Assembly (NCBI GenBank): GCA_013396995.1
Contig: VWZP01003839.1
Coordinates: forward strand, 2,954,378-3,018,377
Direction of reading: 5' to 3'
DNA: 64,000 bases
Origin: Dicaeum eximium
Taxonomy: Eukaryota; Chordata; Aves; Passeriformes; Dicaeidae
This document shows positions 11,401 to 26,400 of this stretch, in pieces. The notes below the pieces were generated by a model. That model ran no database searches. It saw only the letters and a list, made by a program, of their open reading frames with translations, and was not told the DNA's origin. Made by a program: the position numbers and the translations under genes. Every line of letters starts with the position of its first letter. Position 1 is the stretch's first letter.

Positions 11401-14400
11401 TGGAATTGGTGAAAAAAGGCAGGAATTTTTAGGAATAGTGGCTTCGGTATTGGTTGGCATCTTGAAGAAATTAGAGGTGCAGTTCTGTGAATCTGGAAAG
11501 GGACAAGGGAAGGAAAAAAAGAAAATATTTGAAAACACTGTTCCAAGTGTCCAGGACTAGCTAAACCTCTTTAATTCATACTGTTTACCAGACTACAGAG
11601 AGGAAATTTAGGACACTATGACATGGCTACCATAAGCAAAAATCTGGACAGAATGCAAAACACCATTGATAGTAACATTGATTCTATGTTTGTTGGTTTT
11701 TTTTTAATGAAGACTTGCATTGGAATGATTTTGATCTGACTATTGTAAATTGGATAATTTGTATTTCAAAAATTCTTAAATGCATGATTTTTTTTTTTCT
11801 GAGGGTTGGTTTGTTTGGGTTTTTTAAAGCATCAAGTAGTTAGATGCACCATTCCTGTAGTGAAATTTTTAATTTAAGGGGCATCTTTAGGGGGGCTGAG
11901 CAGGGTGGAGGTTAGGGATGAGGAAAGCCACTTGAGCTACTATGTATAAAGAGTTTCTTTATGTTAGATAAAGGATCTGGAACAATGGGCTGTAAAACCT
12001 CTGCATCAGATGGTGGTATGACTCCATTGCTGTCAGCTTTCAAATAGCCATCAAGGCCTCCCTATGAAGATTTTGGCTCAAACCCTGACATGGCAATGTT
12101 TTTCACAGACGCTTGTACTTACAGTTTTGGTTGCAGTTCCCCAGTCCAAACTCATGTTTATAGTATGTAATTTAAACTCTCTTTGCTTGTTCTGATGATT
12201 TGTCATAAAGATACTAAAACTACTTTTTCTTGGTTTGTTTCTAAAGCTGAGCAAACAAGTCATCAAGAAGTGCCTTCTGTTACTTTAGAACCCTGATCAC
12301 AGCTGATTCCAGCTGTTACACTAGTGTCAATACTTGCATTTGACTTACTGATCCAATTCTGTCTTTTTTAGGTGGAACCTATCCTTTGGTAAAAGAGTGG
12401 TTTGTCTATTTTGGAAATCCTCTCAAGCAGCCGGACCTGATACAACCTGTACAACCTTCTGTTACAGGTAGAATAAAAATGTGTATAAATCGAAACTAAA
12501 AGAATCACTTCACTAAAATGAGGTTGGACAATCCATCATATGTTTAATTTAGAATCCAGTATGACTGTGGAGAACAAGGAGCTAACAAGCTGCACGCTTG
12601 TATTTGGTCTTAATTACCCTTTGTAATTATAATAGGATTCAGCTTTGAGATACATGTTATTGCTGGGTCTTGTTAAACCCAGTGCTAATTCAAGCATCAG
12701 TTCTAAAATGCAGACAATTTCTTAGAAGTTCTAAATACTGCTCTGAGCCAGGATAAGTGGTGTGTAGGGCCATATTAAAACTCATCCATTAAGCTGTTTG
12801 ACAGATTGTGTTAATGAGAATTGTGGAGAATGTAAAAAAAGAGTAATTTTTAGATAATCTCTGGCAACCCAGAGAGAGATTCCAGCTTCTAATTAAAAAA
12901 AAAAAAAAAAATTAAAAATTGGGCTATTTGTTTCTGTGAAGCTGTTTCTGCTCTCTTAAGCCTTAAGTATTTTTTGTGTTTTTATCTTCTTCCCTTTGGT
13001 AAAAAAGCACATTAATGAACACTCTTAGTAAAATTAGAGTTATGAGAAATATGTTACATTTATGAGGAAGTATCATACATTTCAGTAAAAAGATTGAGCA
13101 CTGTGTATATATAATTGTGTATATATATATATATATACAATTGTATCATGTAGTATAAGTTTAGGATGGGAAGTAAACAATTTTGTTGTGTTGGGGGAAA
13201 ATTTTTCTGTGTTCATTTGTCCTTGCAGTTGTAGTCATGCTTGTTCTCACAGCTGTCTCTATCATCAGTTATCAAATGGATCAGCAGCTCAGTGGTTTTT
13301 CTAGTCTTTCACATGAAATGTATTTGTTCCACTGATATCTTGTTAAGAAAAGTTACTATCTACTCAACTTTTGGGGAGTAATTACCAGCGCATCTTCTCT
13401 GGGCATCCAGAGCCTTCTGTAGTAGTCCTTGTGCTGATCTGGTCTAAATCCAAATTCAGAAGCTGAAATGCAGGCACTTATTTGTAAATTTATAGTAAAT
13501 TTTCTTTTTAGATGTCCAAAGATTGCACATTTATCTTCATATTTGAAACTCATATATTTATTGAGAGTCTTTGAATTCAAACATGAAGGAAAACCAGTTG
13601 CTTTTTAGGTAACAGCCTTTTCAAAATCCTTTTTAAAGGACTGTTCAGAAAGAAATAGGTTATATAGACAAAGTACAAAAGAGTTTTTATTTTATATACA
13701 GTACTTTCACTGCCTGGTACACCTGACACAATATGAGGAGAGTGGTTATCTAATTGGCTTTATGATAGCATGAAATTGCTGTGAAATTTTCCAAATTGAA
13801 TATGAATATGCAGAGGAAAAATTGACCAGTCTTTCCTGTGCAACTGTTTTATTTCAGCATACAGTGGTCTGGGAACATGCTGCAAAACAAGGAAACAAAA
13901 CTCAACAGCATATAAACCGTACCTGTGTAGTTACATTTCAAATTGTCTAGCAAATATACTGTATTTATTGTTGTGAAATTTTCCATCCCAGATAGTATAA
14001 TTCCTTCCTTTCTTTCTGGAGAAGAATCCAGTTAATCGCATGTACTCTGGTTCTATAGCTGTGCAAATATACAACACATAGAACCTCCCTTCATGTTGAC
14101 AATAAACAGGATTTTAAGTGTGTTTGTTTATAGCAACCACATAAGTGGAGTTTATAAAAACAGAATCTTCTCAGATACAATCTTTACTGACTCAGTAATG
14201 AAAGGCTGTTCAGGCAGACTATTAAAAAGTGGGAGGAGGACTTTTAGTGTTTATTTTTAGTGCTCTGTTGTCATTCCTTCAACAGACAAATATTTTTCTA
14301 AAATTTTTGCAGTCCATATTTGTGTGCCTTACATTCGCTCATGCATCTTTGATTTTCCACAGCATGACTTTCTAATTCACCAAATAAGGTTCTCAACAGC

Positions 14401-17400
14401 ACATCACATTTTTCAGACAGGGATCAGATTTAGAGCTAAATTTAAAGTTGTTTTAGGAAGTTAGAGTTCAAGGCTGTCAATCAAGATCAGGTTACTCAAA
14501 AAGACAAAAAAACAATTTTACCGAAAATCCATTTGAAACATCAAAAGTGCAATTAATTTGGGAAGGCTCTTTATCTTTTTTGAAAAAAACTGGTAACCTG
14601 ATCATCAAAACTACTTTAGGACTTTACTGAGAATAGATGGAAAATTCTGACTTTTCCAGTTTGATTTAGATTAAAAAGTCTAAAGAAACTGTGAACTTTA
14701 AACTGTAGTGTATGTAATGATAAATACTTTAAATTTTGCATTGATCTTATAAAGTAGAATTCCTGCTAACTTTTTGTGTATATAAAGCAGCAGAAGTTGC
14801 CTTGCATCTGGAAAGGTTGCAGGTGATAGATTGAATGTTAGCTTTTTTTAAAAACAAAATATCAAATCCTAAAGGCAGGATGGTAAGTAAGATGATAACT
14901 TAAAACAGATTTTAAATATAGTATGTATTAACTATATTTTTTTGGTTTTGAGAGAGTCTTGTAAATTAGCATCTGTGCTTGCTTGCATTGTCTGTGTTCC
15001 TTCCTTCCTTCTAGAATGTTTCTTTTCAGTTGAATGAATATGATCATGGTTTAGACACATTGACAGAGCAGCACTTATATTGATAAAAAGTGTCACTGGC
15101 AAATCAATTTTGTTAGAAGATCCATGGTCTAGGAATGTACTGTCTAACATCCTTATCTTGTGAACATAGCAGGTATATTTGATATGTCTACAGTTTATGT
15201 GGAACAGAAAAAGTTCTGAAGTCTTTGCTGGAAATGTATAGATTCTGCTGTTCATTTTATTTCTGAAAATGCATAGGATATTGTAGCTTCATACTACAGG
15301 GTTTGGATGTACTTTCAGTATTCTAATCATTGCATCCTTCATGAATGTGTCATGAATGTGTTTAAGTTCCAAATACTGTCTCTGTCTTTAATGGTCAGAT
15401 TTAATTGGCATTTGAATTTTTTGGCCACAGTTGTTGAGAAGTTACTGTTGAGTGTTCCTAGCAAGTACATTTTTATAAACTTATTTTTATTGCTCAGTAT
15501 TTACATGAGCATGTAAAATGCTCATAAAAATGAAGCAGTATTACAGTTCTATTACTGATGTTATCAAATAAAATTTCAACAGTCATTACTTCAAATATAC
15601 ATGAATATTTACTATTACACATTTACATCTATATTCACAGTAATGATGTGTTTAAAGTTGGTACAAATTTGAGGATCACCTTTTTTTAAGTGTTGAGTTA
15701 AATGATATTGTAGAATTAGTGCATTCCACAACTGTTGCATGTATTGCATATCCATAAATCAATTATTGAAATTCAAACAGATGAAATAAATGTTTATGTA
15801 GTCCCTTAAAGTGCTTTTGTTTCTCATGCTGCTTTCTATATGATAATGGTATTAAATGTGTGAGTATAAAGGAAAAAGGTAAAAAGTGATTTGTCCATGC
15901 TTTTTTTAAAACTTGTGGGTTGTCTGTTTTTGTGTTTAGGCAAGTAGCATCTCACCTCCATGGAGGTCTTTTTAAAGCTCCTCTTCTTGAGGTTCCTGAG
16001 GACTGCAGGTCACATACTGCTGAATATGGTTTTCACACAATTTTGTGCATGTTGAGAGTAATTATGTTTGCATATGTTTGTGTAATTCATGGGAAATTGT
16101 GGTTCCTACAACCCCAACAGATAATTTTATCATTACTAGTCTTTATAGTAAAGATGTTTCAATTAGGTATATATAAATATGTTCTGGTGTGTATTCCTTT
16201 TGTTACTCAGTTTTGGTTGTTTTTTAGGTTAATTTTGTAAATATATAGACATGTTCAGAAAATAAAAATTTCTCCTGCCTATCTAAGTAAATTTCTGTTT
16301 CAGAAATGTTTTCTAATTACTCTAAATAATGTAGTGAGGATGTACATAAAGCAGAAAACATTTTGAGGGTCTGCGGTAGATGAATCCTAGATCTGCTGTT
16401 GACTGCATGTATGGTGGGACAGTCATTAAACTTTAGGATATTTGTTTGTTCTACTTATCTTTCATTTGATATAATAGATTAGTCTTGGGTATTACATGAA
16501 ATTTTATTACTTGAAGAAGAGAACCCTTCAGAAAAAAAGTACCTTTTGTTGGTGTGTTCCAAAAGGAGACAGCATCAAGCTTTCTTTCCCAGAGTTAATA
16601 ACTCATAATTTATCAGTACCTTTTTTCCCCAGGCACGAGTTGATGTTTCTGAAAGTATAAGAAACTGTTTATGGAAGAGATGTCTTGAATTTTTTGTTGA
16701 GCTCTCTCAATATAGAGCTATAATATTGAATATTGACACAGTTAATGGTTTTACTCTGATGAAAGGAAGATTTCTGTTATTAGGTATGCCTCTGTATGCA
16801 AAAGAGAACTTTCCTTTTTACTGATTCTTGGTGTATCTCTTCATACACAGAAACCATCAAAACTATTTGAGTTTACCATGTACAGATCGTCTCACACATC
16901 AAGGTTGCTTAGGCTTGGTAGGAAAAGTTGGCTGTTTTTTGGTTTTGTGCATGTTATATTTGATTTTCTTCCTGGAAGTCGGTCTCTGCTGTTGATTTTT
17001 TTTTCTTAAGGCAGCAATTACCAATATCAAACCCAGTAATGTGAGTCTTACTGTGTTGTCTGTACTGCCCCACTCACTGCTACTATTTGTGTTATCTCTT
17101 ACCTGCATTTCTACCTCCAGTCAAGTAGCTGGTTGTTTTTTCTTAGTAATACATTTCCCTTAGAAATAAAGTTAGAAACTTACAGAGTATATGATAGAAG
17201 TTCTTTTTATGGTTAAAACTTCTGACAGGAGAGTTAGCCTTAAAAGTAGTAAAGAAAACATCCCTCAAGGAGATAAAGAAAGAAAATACTAACTTTTCTT
17301 CTAGTTTCCCCCTCTCCAAAGAATTAGTACCATTTGGTTAATGGGCTTTCCTGGTTAAATAAACATCATCTATGTAGATTTCAGCACCTTGTCACTTTAA

Positions 17401-20400
17401 CCATTTATTATCACCAAGTGTTCCTAACTGGTCTGCAGCTGCTGCATGTCATATAAAAAGGAAGAGGTGTTACCAAATGTAGCTTAATTAGTCCACATTT
17501 AAAATTCACACCTCGTTTTATTTAACTACAGAAGCAGCCGTACTTTATGGTACGATCCTGTCTTTTATTGAGATTCTCAGGAATAACCAGTTAGCTGTTC
17601 TGTTATTTCACGTGCTTGAGTGTTTATTTTGATAACAGATTAAATGTAATTTAAATGAGGAGCAAATTTTGCATTAGCCCACACATGTCACAAGCTGGGA
17701 AATGGCAGCATGGGGTAAATATTAAGGATTTAGAGACAAGCGTGAGTGATACTAGAGGAAGTCTGGGAAGATCCATTATTCATAACTGATGACAGTTCTT
17801 TTGTGTGTGTTTGCAACAGCATTTCATACAGTAGCCTAGGAAGTGAAAAATACCAGATCGCCTTGGTTTTTGTCCCAAACTGGAAGGTGCTGCAGAGGAG
17901 CCAAAGCCCACAGTGCCTTGTGGAGAGTGCCTGCTCACCACCCAGTGGCATGGGTGCTCATTGGAACAGGTGATCATGAGGGAGACAACCTGAGCATCCT
18001 TTGGGGACCCCTGATATGGTACCTCTAGCAGAGAGAGAGAGGAAAACAGACCTGGTTGTTCTCTGCTGAATCACTGTTTTACGATGAAGTGAGCCTCATT
18101 TAGTGCTGTGCATCCCCAGGGGAAAGAACACACTTGCAGGCAAACTTTGCCCTTGCATAGGTTAAATGCTTGCTGTCTCAAGGTTGTCTATGTTATTGTA
18201 AGGGTTGAGTTCAGTCCACTCTGCTTAAACATGCCTGTATTCAATAAATTTTGTTTCAATTACAGGCCAATTTTTTGGTTAATGTTTTTTTTTTCAAATG
18301 CAAGTTTTGTCAAATACATTTTATTTTTGACTCTGTGGTCCTGGCAAGTGCCAAGAGCATTTCATTTCCTTTCCTGCCAGAGCAGTCATTTCCTTTCAGA
18401 TTGTAATGAGGTAGACATGTTTCATCTTGTTGCTGCCAAAATAAAATAATGGATTTATTTTGTAGGTGGAACACCTAATTTGAAAACACTGTGGCTTGCC
18501 AAAGGGCCTGATGTGAAGAAGCAAAGGTATAGTACATTTCTGGCATGCTTTCACCTTCAAGATGAGGTGGAAGAACTCCAAGCTCTGGAAGCACCTGTTG
18601 CAGGATTCTGCTGCTTGCTGGCCTATCTAATGATGCAGGTAAGAGGCACAGTTGCTTTTTCCTCAGCTGTCAGCCCTGATAAGTGCAAAGGACAGATAAA
18701 CTGGTTTTTGCCAGCCTGTTCTGGGCATTTCTCTTAATCCTTACTGTAGGCATGGCTGATCAAATATAATAGTACTGCATTACAGTATTTTTAATTACGC
18801 CACTTAACGTGCACCATCCTGTTCAAGAAATACTTGGGGTTTTTCGCAGCTAATCATAACTCTCACATGCCCATGACTAAAACCTGTCAGGCAGTCTAGC
18901 AGAGAGTATAAACTGAGGGATTTCCCCTGCTCTTTGGGACCTGTTTGCAAATTAAAGTTGCTCCTTTTGTGTTTCCTTTGTGTCATCAAAAGGAGACATT
19001 CCCTCAGGTGACTATGCGGACTGTGTAAACAGACAATATAAATATTTAGTCAGCTCTTTTTCATGCCTTCTTGCCTTTAGTCACTACTTTTCCATGCCTT
19101 GGGTCACTACTTTTTCATGCCTTCTTGTCAGTTTACTAATTTTCAAGCCAGAATTGAGAATATGGCTCTTCTCATTAAATTCTGAGTAATAGAGGATCAT
19201 TAGGTAGCACTTCTGTTATAATTCCAAATACTTGGCATCCTGCAGACTACCTTAATTGTAATAAAAAGGGACACAAGATTAAATACAATATTGCTTCATT
19301 ATTTACTTTTCTCTTAGGTATTTAATATATTGTCTGTACTTGCCACATTTCAAATGGTGATCTCACAAGCAGTTTTTCCTCTCTGTGGATGAGCAAATTA
19401 TGCATTTATCTAATCTGATAAGCTCATCTTCACTTGTACTTAAACTGAACTGCATTTTGTCTTTTGTTTTACTTTTTTAGACTTCAATTTCCTCAATAAC
19501 AGATTTGTACTCGTGTGTGATACATGAAAATAAGTTCTCCCTGACTTTTCCTTTCATTTCCCTTCATGAGTTTACTTAAACTTAGATGACATGTTGAGGA
19601 AGTACATATGGGAATTACAAAAATTATCCATATGGGTCTTTTTTTTTTAATATTTGTATAACAGAATACAAATAGAATTTTTTTAAAGATAATACTTATT
19701 AAACATCATTTCATGCCTTGCAGTTTAAAGTCAGCAAGATATATATCATGTACCTACCTTTTAACATACTTGAAGTGTTTTTCCTATTAGAATATGAAAA
19801 TGCAGTTTCATTTATCAATATTTCACTTATTTATTGGGTTATTCTGTGCACCCTTTCATAGCATGATAACTAAATTATTTGAGAAAGGTTTCTTTAGTGG
19901 GATTAAGAAGAGAAGTAACAGGATGGAACACCTACAGAAATGTGGGTTTACTGAACCTTGATCACAGGATATTAATAAAATAGAAAAAAGAATGCTTGTG
20001 AGGAAAATGGTTTTCAGAACTTATTATCCAATGGCCACTGTTATAAACAGATGAAATCAGATTTACAGCTCTTACTTTCAACAGGAGTAACAGCAGAGTG
20101 ATCATGCAAAGGACTCAGTTTGATGGAAGGTTTTTCATGGCAGTGGCAGTTTCTCAAGAACTGCCCAACTTTCCTGGTTCTCTTCTGCCCTCAGAGTTGC
20201 ACTGATAAAATCTACCCTGGGAACCAGACCGGGGAATCGATTTGGAGTAAAATGTTTTTCATTGCTGAGTTATTTTAAACTTTAATTATTTCTCTGATAT
20301 TTTCTGTTTGTTCTCTTGGGATGTTTGAGAGTGTCAGTAGCCATGCTTTGAGCTGGCCATATTGCTTCAATTTGTTTTATAGCTGAGAAAACAAGGCTTG

Positions 20401-23400
20401 TCTAGCCGTGTTCTGACTCTGGTCTTTACACTTTAGTCTTAATTTTTTATTGGAGAAGGAAGGTGAATTGTTTCCTCAGAAATTATTTAAGTTGAGAAAA
20501 TTGTAGGTTGCCTTGAAGCAGGCCTGAAGTCTTCCTTCAGCTCATATGAGGGAAAATAAACTTCTTAAAAATTTCATTACTTATAATTGAATTTAAGCTA
20601 AAAATGAGGGTCAGCATACTGACCAACCCATCTGGTTTCCTCAGAATGTATGTGCAAGTATTTAGTTGAAAACTTGAGATGCATTTTTTTAAAGTAAGAA
20701 AAAAATTCCAATGAACAAACCTTAATTATGTAAAAAATGCATTGATATGAAAAATGTTTTTTTTCAAGGATACCTTTCAAATATTCTCTAAATTAAGAAC
20801 AAATATAGTGAAAAAATTATAAAATATTAGGTCTGTCTTTAAAGTTGGCAAAGCAGTGAATGAGCTCAAATCAAACAGTGAAGCCTCCAGTCAAAGGGGA
20901 ATTTTCTCTTTCAATCTCTAACAGTTTTCGATTAAATCTGACAGTGTAATTGTGATAATTCACCAAGTTTGATTACTGAATAAAATATTTCTCTAAAGAA
21001 ATGTTTTTACATTCATAAGCATTTTTGGCTGATCTGCTCTTTTTGGGGCATTTTCTTGCTGTCGTACTTGCAAACAATCTTTGATTTCCTTTTATTAGGA
21101 CAAAACTATGCAAATATTAAGAATCGTTTTATGGATAAAAGTCACTTTTTCTGTTACTTCAGTGTATAAAATGTGCAGGTTTAGTAAACCTCTCTTGTTG
21201 CCATCTACACAAAGGTGACACCTGACTTGAATTACAGGGTAAAGTAGGGCCATTATCAGATCTTAGCAGACAGGTGGAGTTAATGAATACCAAGGAGCAT
21301 TTTGAAAGCTTAAAATGTTTCTGATATCTCTCACATTCTTGTGCCTTATGCAAGATTTAACGGCATCATAGAGGAGAAAGTATTTTACAGTGGGACAAGC
21401 AGAGAGGCCTGATTTAAAAAAAAAAAAAATTCTGAATAGTGGTTGAATGATTTGTATCCTCTTAAAAGAAAGGCAACACAGAGTTTTTGGCAGCCTCTTA
21501 AGTGTTCTGTATGCCCACAATGCACATTTCCACATTTTGCAAGAGAAACCTTTCCTCAAGTTCCAATTGATGAGGAATTGTAATGCTCTTTGGATGTCAC
21601 TTTGGAGCTCTCTGTATATCCTCAACTGCTGTAACAGATATGTGGTCTTGATGCACTTGTATAATACACAGTGTGTTAGAAGAGGAAGGAAGGGATTAGA
21701 AGTTCACTGGTACTGTCATGGAATCATGCCAGCTGCTCTCAAGGTGCTGTCTTTCTTCTGAGCTGATCATGTGCCTCTGCAAAACCTCAAAACACCTTTT
21801 CACAGCAGAAAAAGTGCCCATTCCCCCTTTACTGATAGAAGTGAGCTGTGACACGAATTTAGACTCGTCATTTCCGTTTCCCCACTTGAACATTTTAGGT
21901 TTTAGTTTTGAGTTTTCTCTGCTTGCAAATGTAGCCTTAAAAACTGAAAGAAATCAAATATGTTTTGATAAATCCTGAAATTTAGGTTAAAATAGGTAAT
22001 TGAAATATTTTAGAATATTTTTGATATTTCTAACAAATAAACATGTAAGCATTTTTAAAAATTCCTAATGGTCATCATATCTGTGGCTCACTGAGGTGTT
22101 TTTTATCCTATGTCTTGATTATAAAGGAATTTTTTTTTAATCTCCTTTTTTTTTTTACTATTTTTGATATAACAGAGAGGGAGAAATTTCCTGTTATTGA
22201 GAAATTCCAAGGAAAATGGAGAAGGGAAAAATGAAGGGTGGGCATTTTGTTTGGTGTGTGGAAATCCATGTGTATACATGATACACAAGTGTTTGGGTAT
22301 GCACTTCATTCAAGCTGTGAAAGAAGTATTTTGTTCCCTGTGTGTTTTCCTAGATGATGCATCCATGGTGGTCATCGTTACATGAGGTCACTGTTCCAAG
22401 TTTGATGTGCTTGAGCAAGAGGATTCAATTTTCAGAAAGGTCCTCTTCAGAGCCTTCCGATAATGTGTCATTTTTTCATCTGTTTTAGGTCAGTAGCCTC
22501 TCTCTGGAGGACTTAAATGCATTTCTGGCACTCATTCTCTGCCTCAAAGGGAAGTCAGCAGCTCAACTGACAAGCCTGCAGGTATGGACTGGAAATATTG
22601 TGTAAATGAAATACTCATGGCAACATTGTGCTAAATGTTTTGGGGTAAATCATTCTGCATTAGTTTTTTTATAGATACGGGAGCTAAGGGTCAGGCTAAA
22701 TATATAGGCTTTTCATGTGCTATATTTTGTGTGAATACTTATATTTGCTAAACACACAAAAAATTAAAATGGAAGGGACATTTTACAGTGGTTGGAGTCC
22801 GAGAGTGAGCAAATTATTCTCAAGATTTCTTCCTTCCTTAGCTTCCAAACTTCCATCTGATGAAAAATTGATGATGGTAAATCCTGTTCTACAACATTGC
22901 TTCATTTTTTTTACTAAGGAGGATTTTGGGTTTGGACATGGGTTGTATGAAAATCTCTAGATTAAATTAAATTCTGGTGTTACTACTTGAGGGAGTAAAC
23001 AGTATAAACCTAACCAGAAAAAGGTTACCTAATGTGACTCACTGTGGTGAAAACCATTTGGATTACACTGTTCTGAAACTATTTGGAAGTTCTTTTAAAT
23101 ATTTTATATATACTCCATGCAAATCTGTTTTTTCCTTTCTTATTTTCTGCCTTTCTACATGTGGGTTGAAGGTTCCTAGATGGTTATTGCAGAAGAACCG
23201 TATAAACAGTTTGTCCTGCATATGAAATTATGCAAGAGTATTTTCAATTTCATAGCCTGAAATTGTAATCAAAGTATTAGCAGTGTATAGCACAGACTCC
23301 ACATGTCAATTGCTATTTGAGTTGTGGGTTTACATAAAAGTAAGCAGGAAAGGGTTAGAAATGGTTAGAACCTTAACATATCTTTAGTGTGTAAATCTTG

Positions 23401-26400
23401 CTTGTATTTCCAATAAATTCCCTGTTTCTTTGAACAGTCTATGAGAGAATTTTGGAAGTACTTTTTGTTGATCTCAAGGTAACACTCCTGTTACTATCCA
23501 TTTGTTTCTAGTGCACAAGTACCAAAATAACAAAACCAGTGTGATTGCCGTTCCAGTATTTGGTTCCTTATAACAGATGAAGTCCAGGCTCCTATAAGTT
23601 TCTTCAAACTCATCACAAATTTGATTTGTAGCTGACTGTGTAACAGAAAGGAAGCAATTAAATGAAGGCAATATGGAATACAGCAGAAATGTAGGATTTA
23701 TTTCTGTCAGATACTTTACTGCACATAGTGTTGCACTCAGCATTGGGATGATCAGTACTTCAAGTCTCTGTGGCAGCAATTCAGCAGCAGCATAAAGGAA
23801 ATCAAGCCCAAGCAGGAAGTGTTGAAACAACTTGTTTATAGATGCATTTACAGGGATTGTTACATAAGTTTCTAAAGTGCTTCAAAGTTTGTTCTGCTTG
23901 AATTGGAAGTCTTTGTTTGATTTATTTGTTTTGTAGCTCTTTGAAAATACAAATCTGTATCCAAACTCTTAACATTAATCAATGTATGCCACTTATCAGC
24001 ATTATGCTCATTGGAAGTTGTTAACAAAATTTTAATATTTACCCACAAAGCTTATGGCAGATCAGCTGTGCCCATAAGAGTGCAGAAGTGTGAAGTGTGT
24101 CATGCATCACTTTATGAAGTGGACAGAATGTTGTTGGAACTGAGTTCTGTGTGCCATTGGCAAGTCCTTCCCAAAGTTATGTCACTCTGCTGCTTATATA
24201 AGCACTTCATGCACTGTCCCACAATGCCTTCTGCTGTGCTAGAAACCAACACAAGATTCATGTAATGTAGCTGAAATTTTTTGTATCAGGCCACTTTGTT
24301 GATCAGCTCCTTGTCTTATTTATCAAAATTCACAGTAGTGCCTTTGGTAATAGCTTGAGCCAGAATAAATCCTTCAGAAGGGAATAATGAGGAAAGATTT
24401 TGGTCTCTTTCTCTTCTGAGGTTGTGAATACATAAATAAGAGTTTCAAAACTTTCCCTTATTGCCTTCAAATTAACCTCTTTTCCTGTGTTTTGATGACC
24501 TGAATTTCCCTGTGGAAAGAAGTTGCTGTTTCTCAATTGTATGTGTATCTATGTCATGTCAAGCTGTATCAAGAATAGAGAACTTAATAATGTCCTGGGA
24601 ATTTTCTCTTGAAAGGGCAGGAGACTAAACAAATAGAATATCTTATACAAATATTCTAAGAATAATGATTAATAAAGCAAGCTTTCTGAGAATTACCATT
24701 CAAGCATCTAATTTTCAAGATCGCATCTCAGAATAAACTGATTTTACTCATTACTGTGTTTAGTCATTTTACAAACTTGAGTTATGCTCAATGGAGTTAC
24801 TGAGTTATTTTAATAGTTAGTGAATAAGGTATCAATAAGTATTTAACAGCTTAATTTTCTAGATATTTGTGTTTAAAATCAAAGGATCCAAGTGCAATGA
24901 ATTACACTAACATGTAGTTGATTAATAAATGGAGTTTATAGTAAGAAATCAGGAATAGAGTTTAATCTGTTTACCATAGTTTTTATTTTCCATTGAAAAG
25001 TTAAAAGTGATCCCTAGAAACAGCTTAATCACAGAGCTTCCAAAGAAAATGGTAAAATTAGTCAGCAACTGCAAAATTATGTGAAGATATTTTCTCATTT
25101 GCCATTTTGGACTTAGCATTATGGTATTATTTAGATGTAGAAAAAAGGTTTATTTCTTGTAATCAGTTTTTTGAAGAACACTAATTTGATAAAAAAAAAA
25201 TTCTCTTTCTGTAAAGAAGTCCATTAGCAAATACATTTTAGTGGAATACTAAACTTCCACTATGAAATATGAGAGGAAATATAAATAGAGCCCGTTCTGA
25301 TGGAATGAAGAGAGCATTTCAGCCTTCACTTTCAAATCTACTTTCTAATATGCTGTCCATATTTCATAGTTAATGAGATCCATAAACCCACAAGTCTATG
25401 AAACAGAAAAGTCTATGGTTTGAATAAAGTGGGTTAAAGCCATAAAAAATATAGTTTATCTCATGCTGAAAGAAAGTGGGCTGTGAACATGTAACGACAC
25501 TGTACATTAAATATTACTTTCAGAGAATAACGTAATGTTTATACATGAAGATTTGATTATTTTTCAAGATCAATGGTTTCAAAATACCAAAATGTGCACA
25601 CGATAGAAAAGACATTTTTCTGGTTAGATTTTTTTCTAGTTTTCTTGTGGTGCCCCCCTTATATGGTAGATTAGCATTCTACTTTGCCTAAGCCTCCCAT
25701 AGAGTTTATACATAAGGTCAGAATTAAATTTTGGACCCCAGGTTGTCTATTTCCCTTCTTTCTATTTTAATCTGGTGTGTGGTGTTGGCAGAAAGCCCAG
25801 AGAGCCATCAGTCTAGCTTTGAGGCCATTGCAGAGAAAAAGAGGCACCAGCAGTTGTGCTTCCAGACTCATTTCTTATATTGTGCTGGCCCTGGTTGTTT
25901 ACAAGTGCAATTACAGGTCAGCTTTCACCAGTAATGCATGTAAAATATTGCCCAAACAGGAAAAACCATAATGACTTACAAACACAATTACATTTTTTTA
26001 AAAATTTCTTTAAATATGTGACTATGAAAAATTTGTGTTGGAGGTGTAAAGCTGGGAATCACATCTTTTCTGAAAGTTGTGACCAAAGATGAGATGGAAA
26101 AATTTGGTTAAAAAGGATGAGATGGAAAAATTTGGTTAAAAAGGAAATACAAACTGGAAATTGGTAGATGAATTTTGGGTCCTGATAAATTATTTTAAAA
26201 GTATGTCAGAAAATAGGAAATCAAAGTTAGTAGCATGGGTGGGCATGGGTGCATACACATCACTGCTGGAATTTAAGGCATTTGCAAACCCTTTAATAGC
26301 TTTGCTTTAAAATGTCCCATTATGCCAGAATATCTGTTTAAGAGTAATAACATCTTTTGTACCACTTGTAAAAGGAGCATATGAGGTATAAGACAGTCAA

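Larger units (their letters stand above)
12468..18465 (+). other. Intron 4
   Basis: This intron of about 6 kb has a GTAGAA donor and a TTTTGTAG acceptor. It is AT-rich and holds a 17-base A run (12895-12911) and an AT-repeat palindrome (about 13113-13142). No gene or mobile element was recognised. A 106-codon ORF at 15920-16240 looks like chance. Confidence 0.85.

Noticed and set aside
23474..23830. 118-codon hydrophobic ORF on the minus strand in intron 6
   Set aside because: Composition reflects AT-rich DNA; no family resemblance or gene signals.
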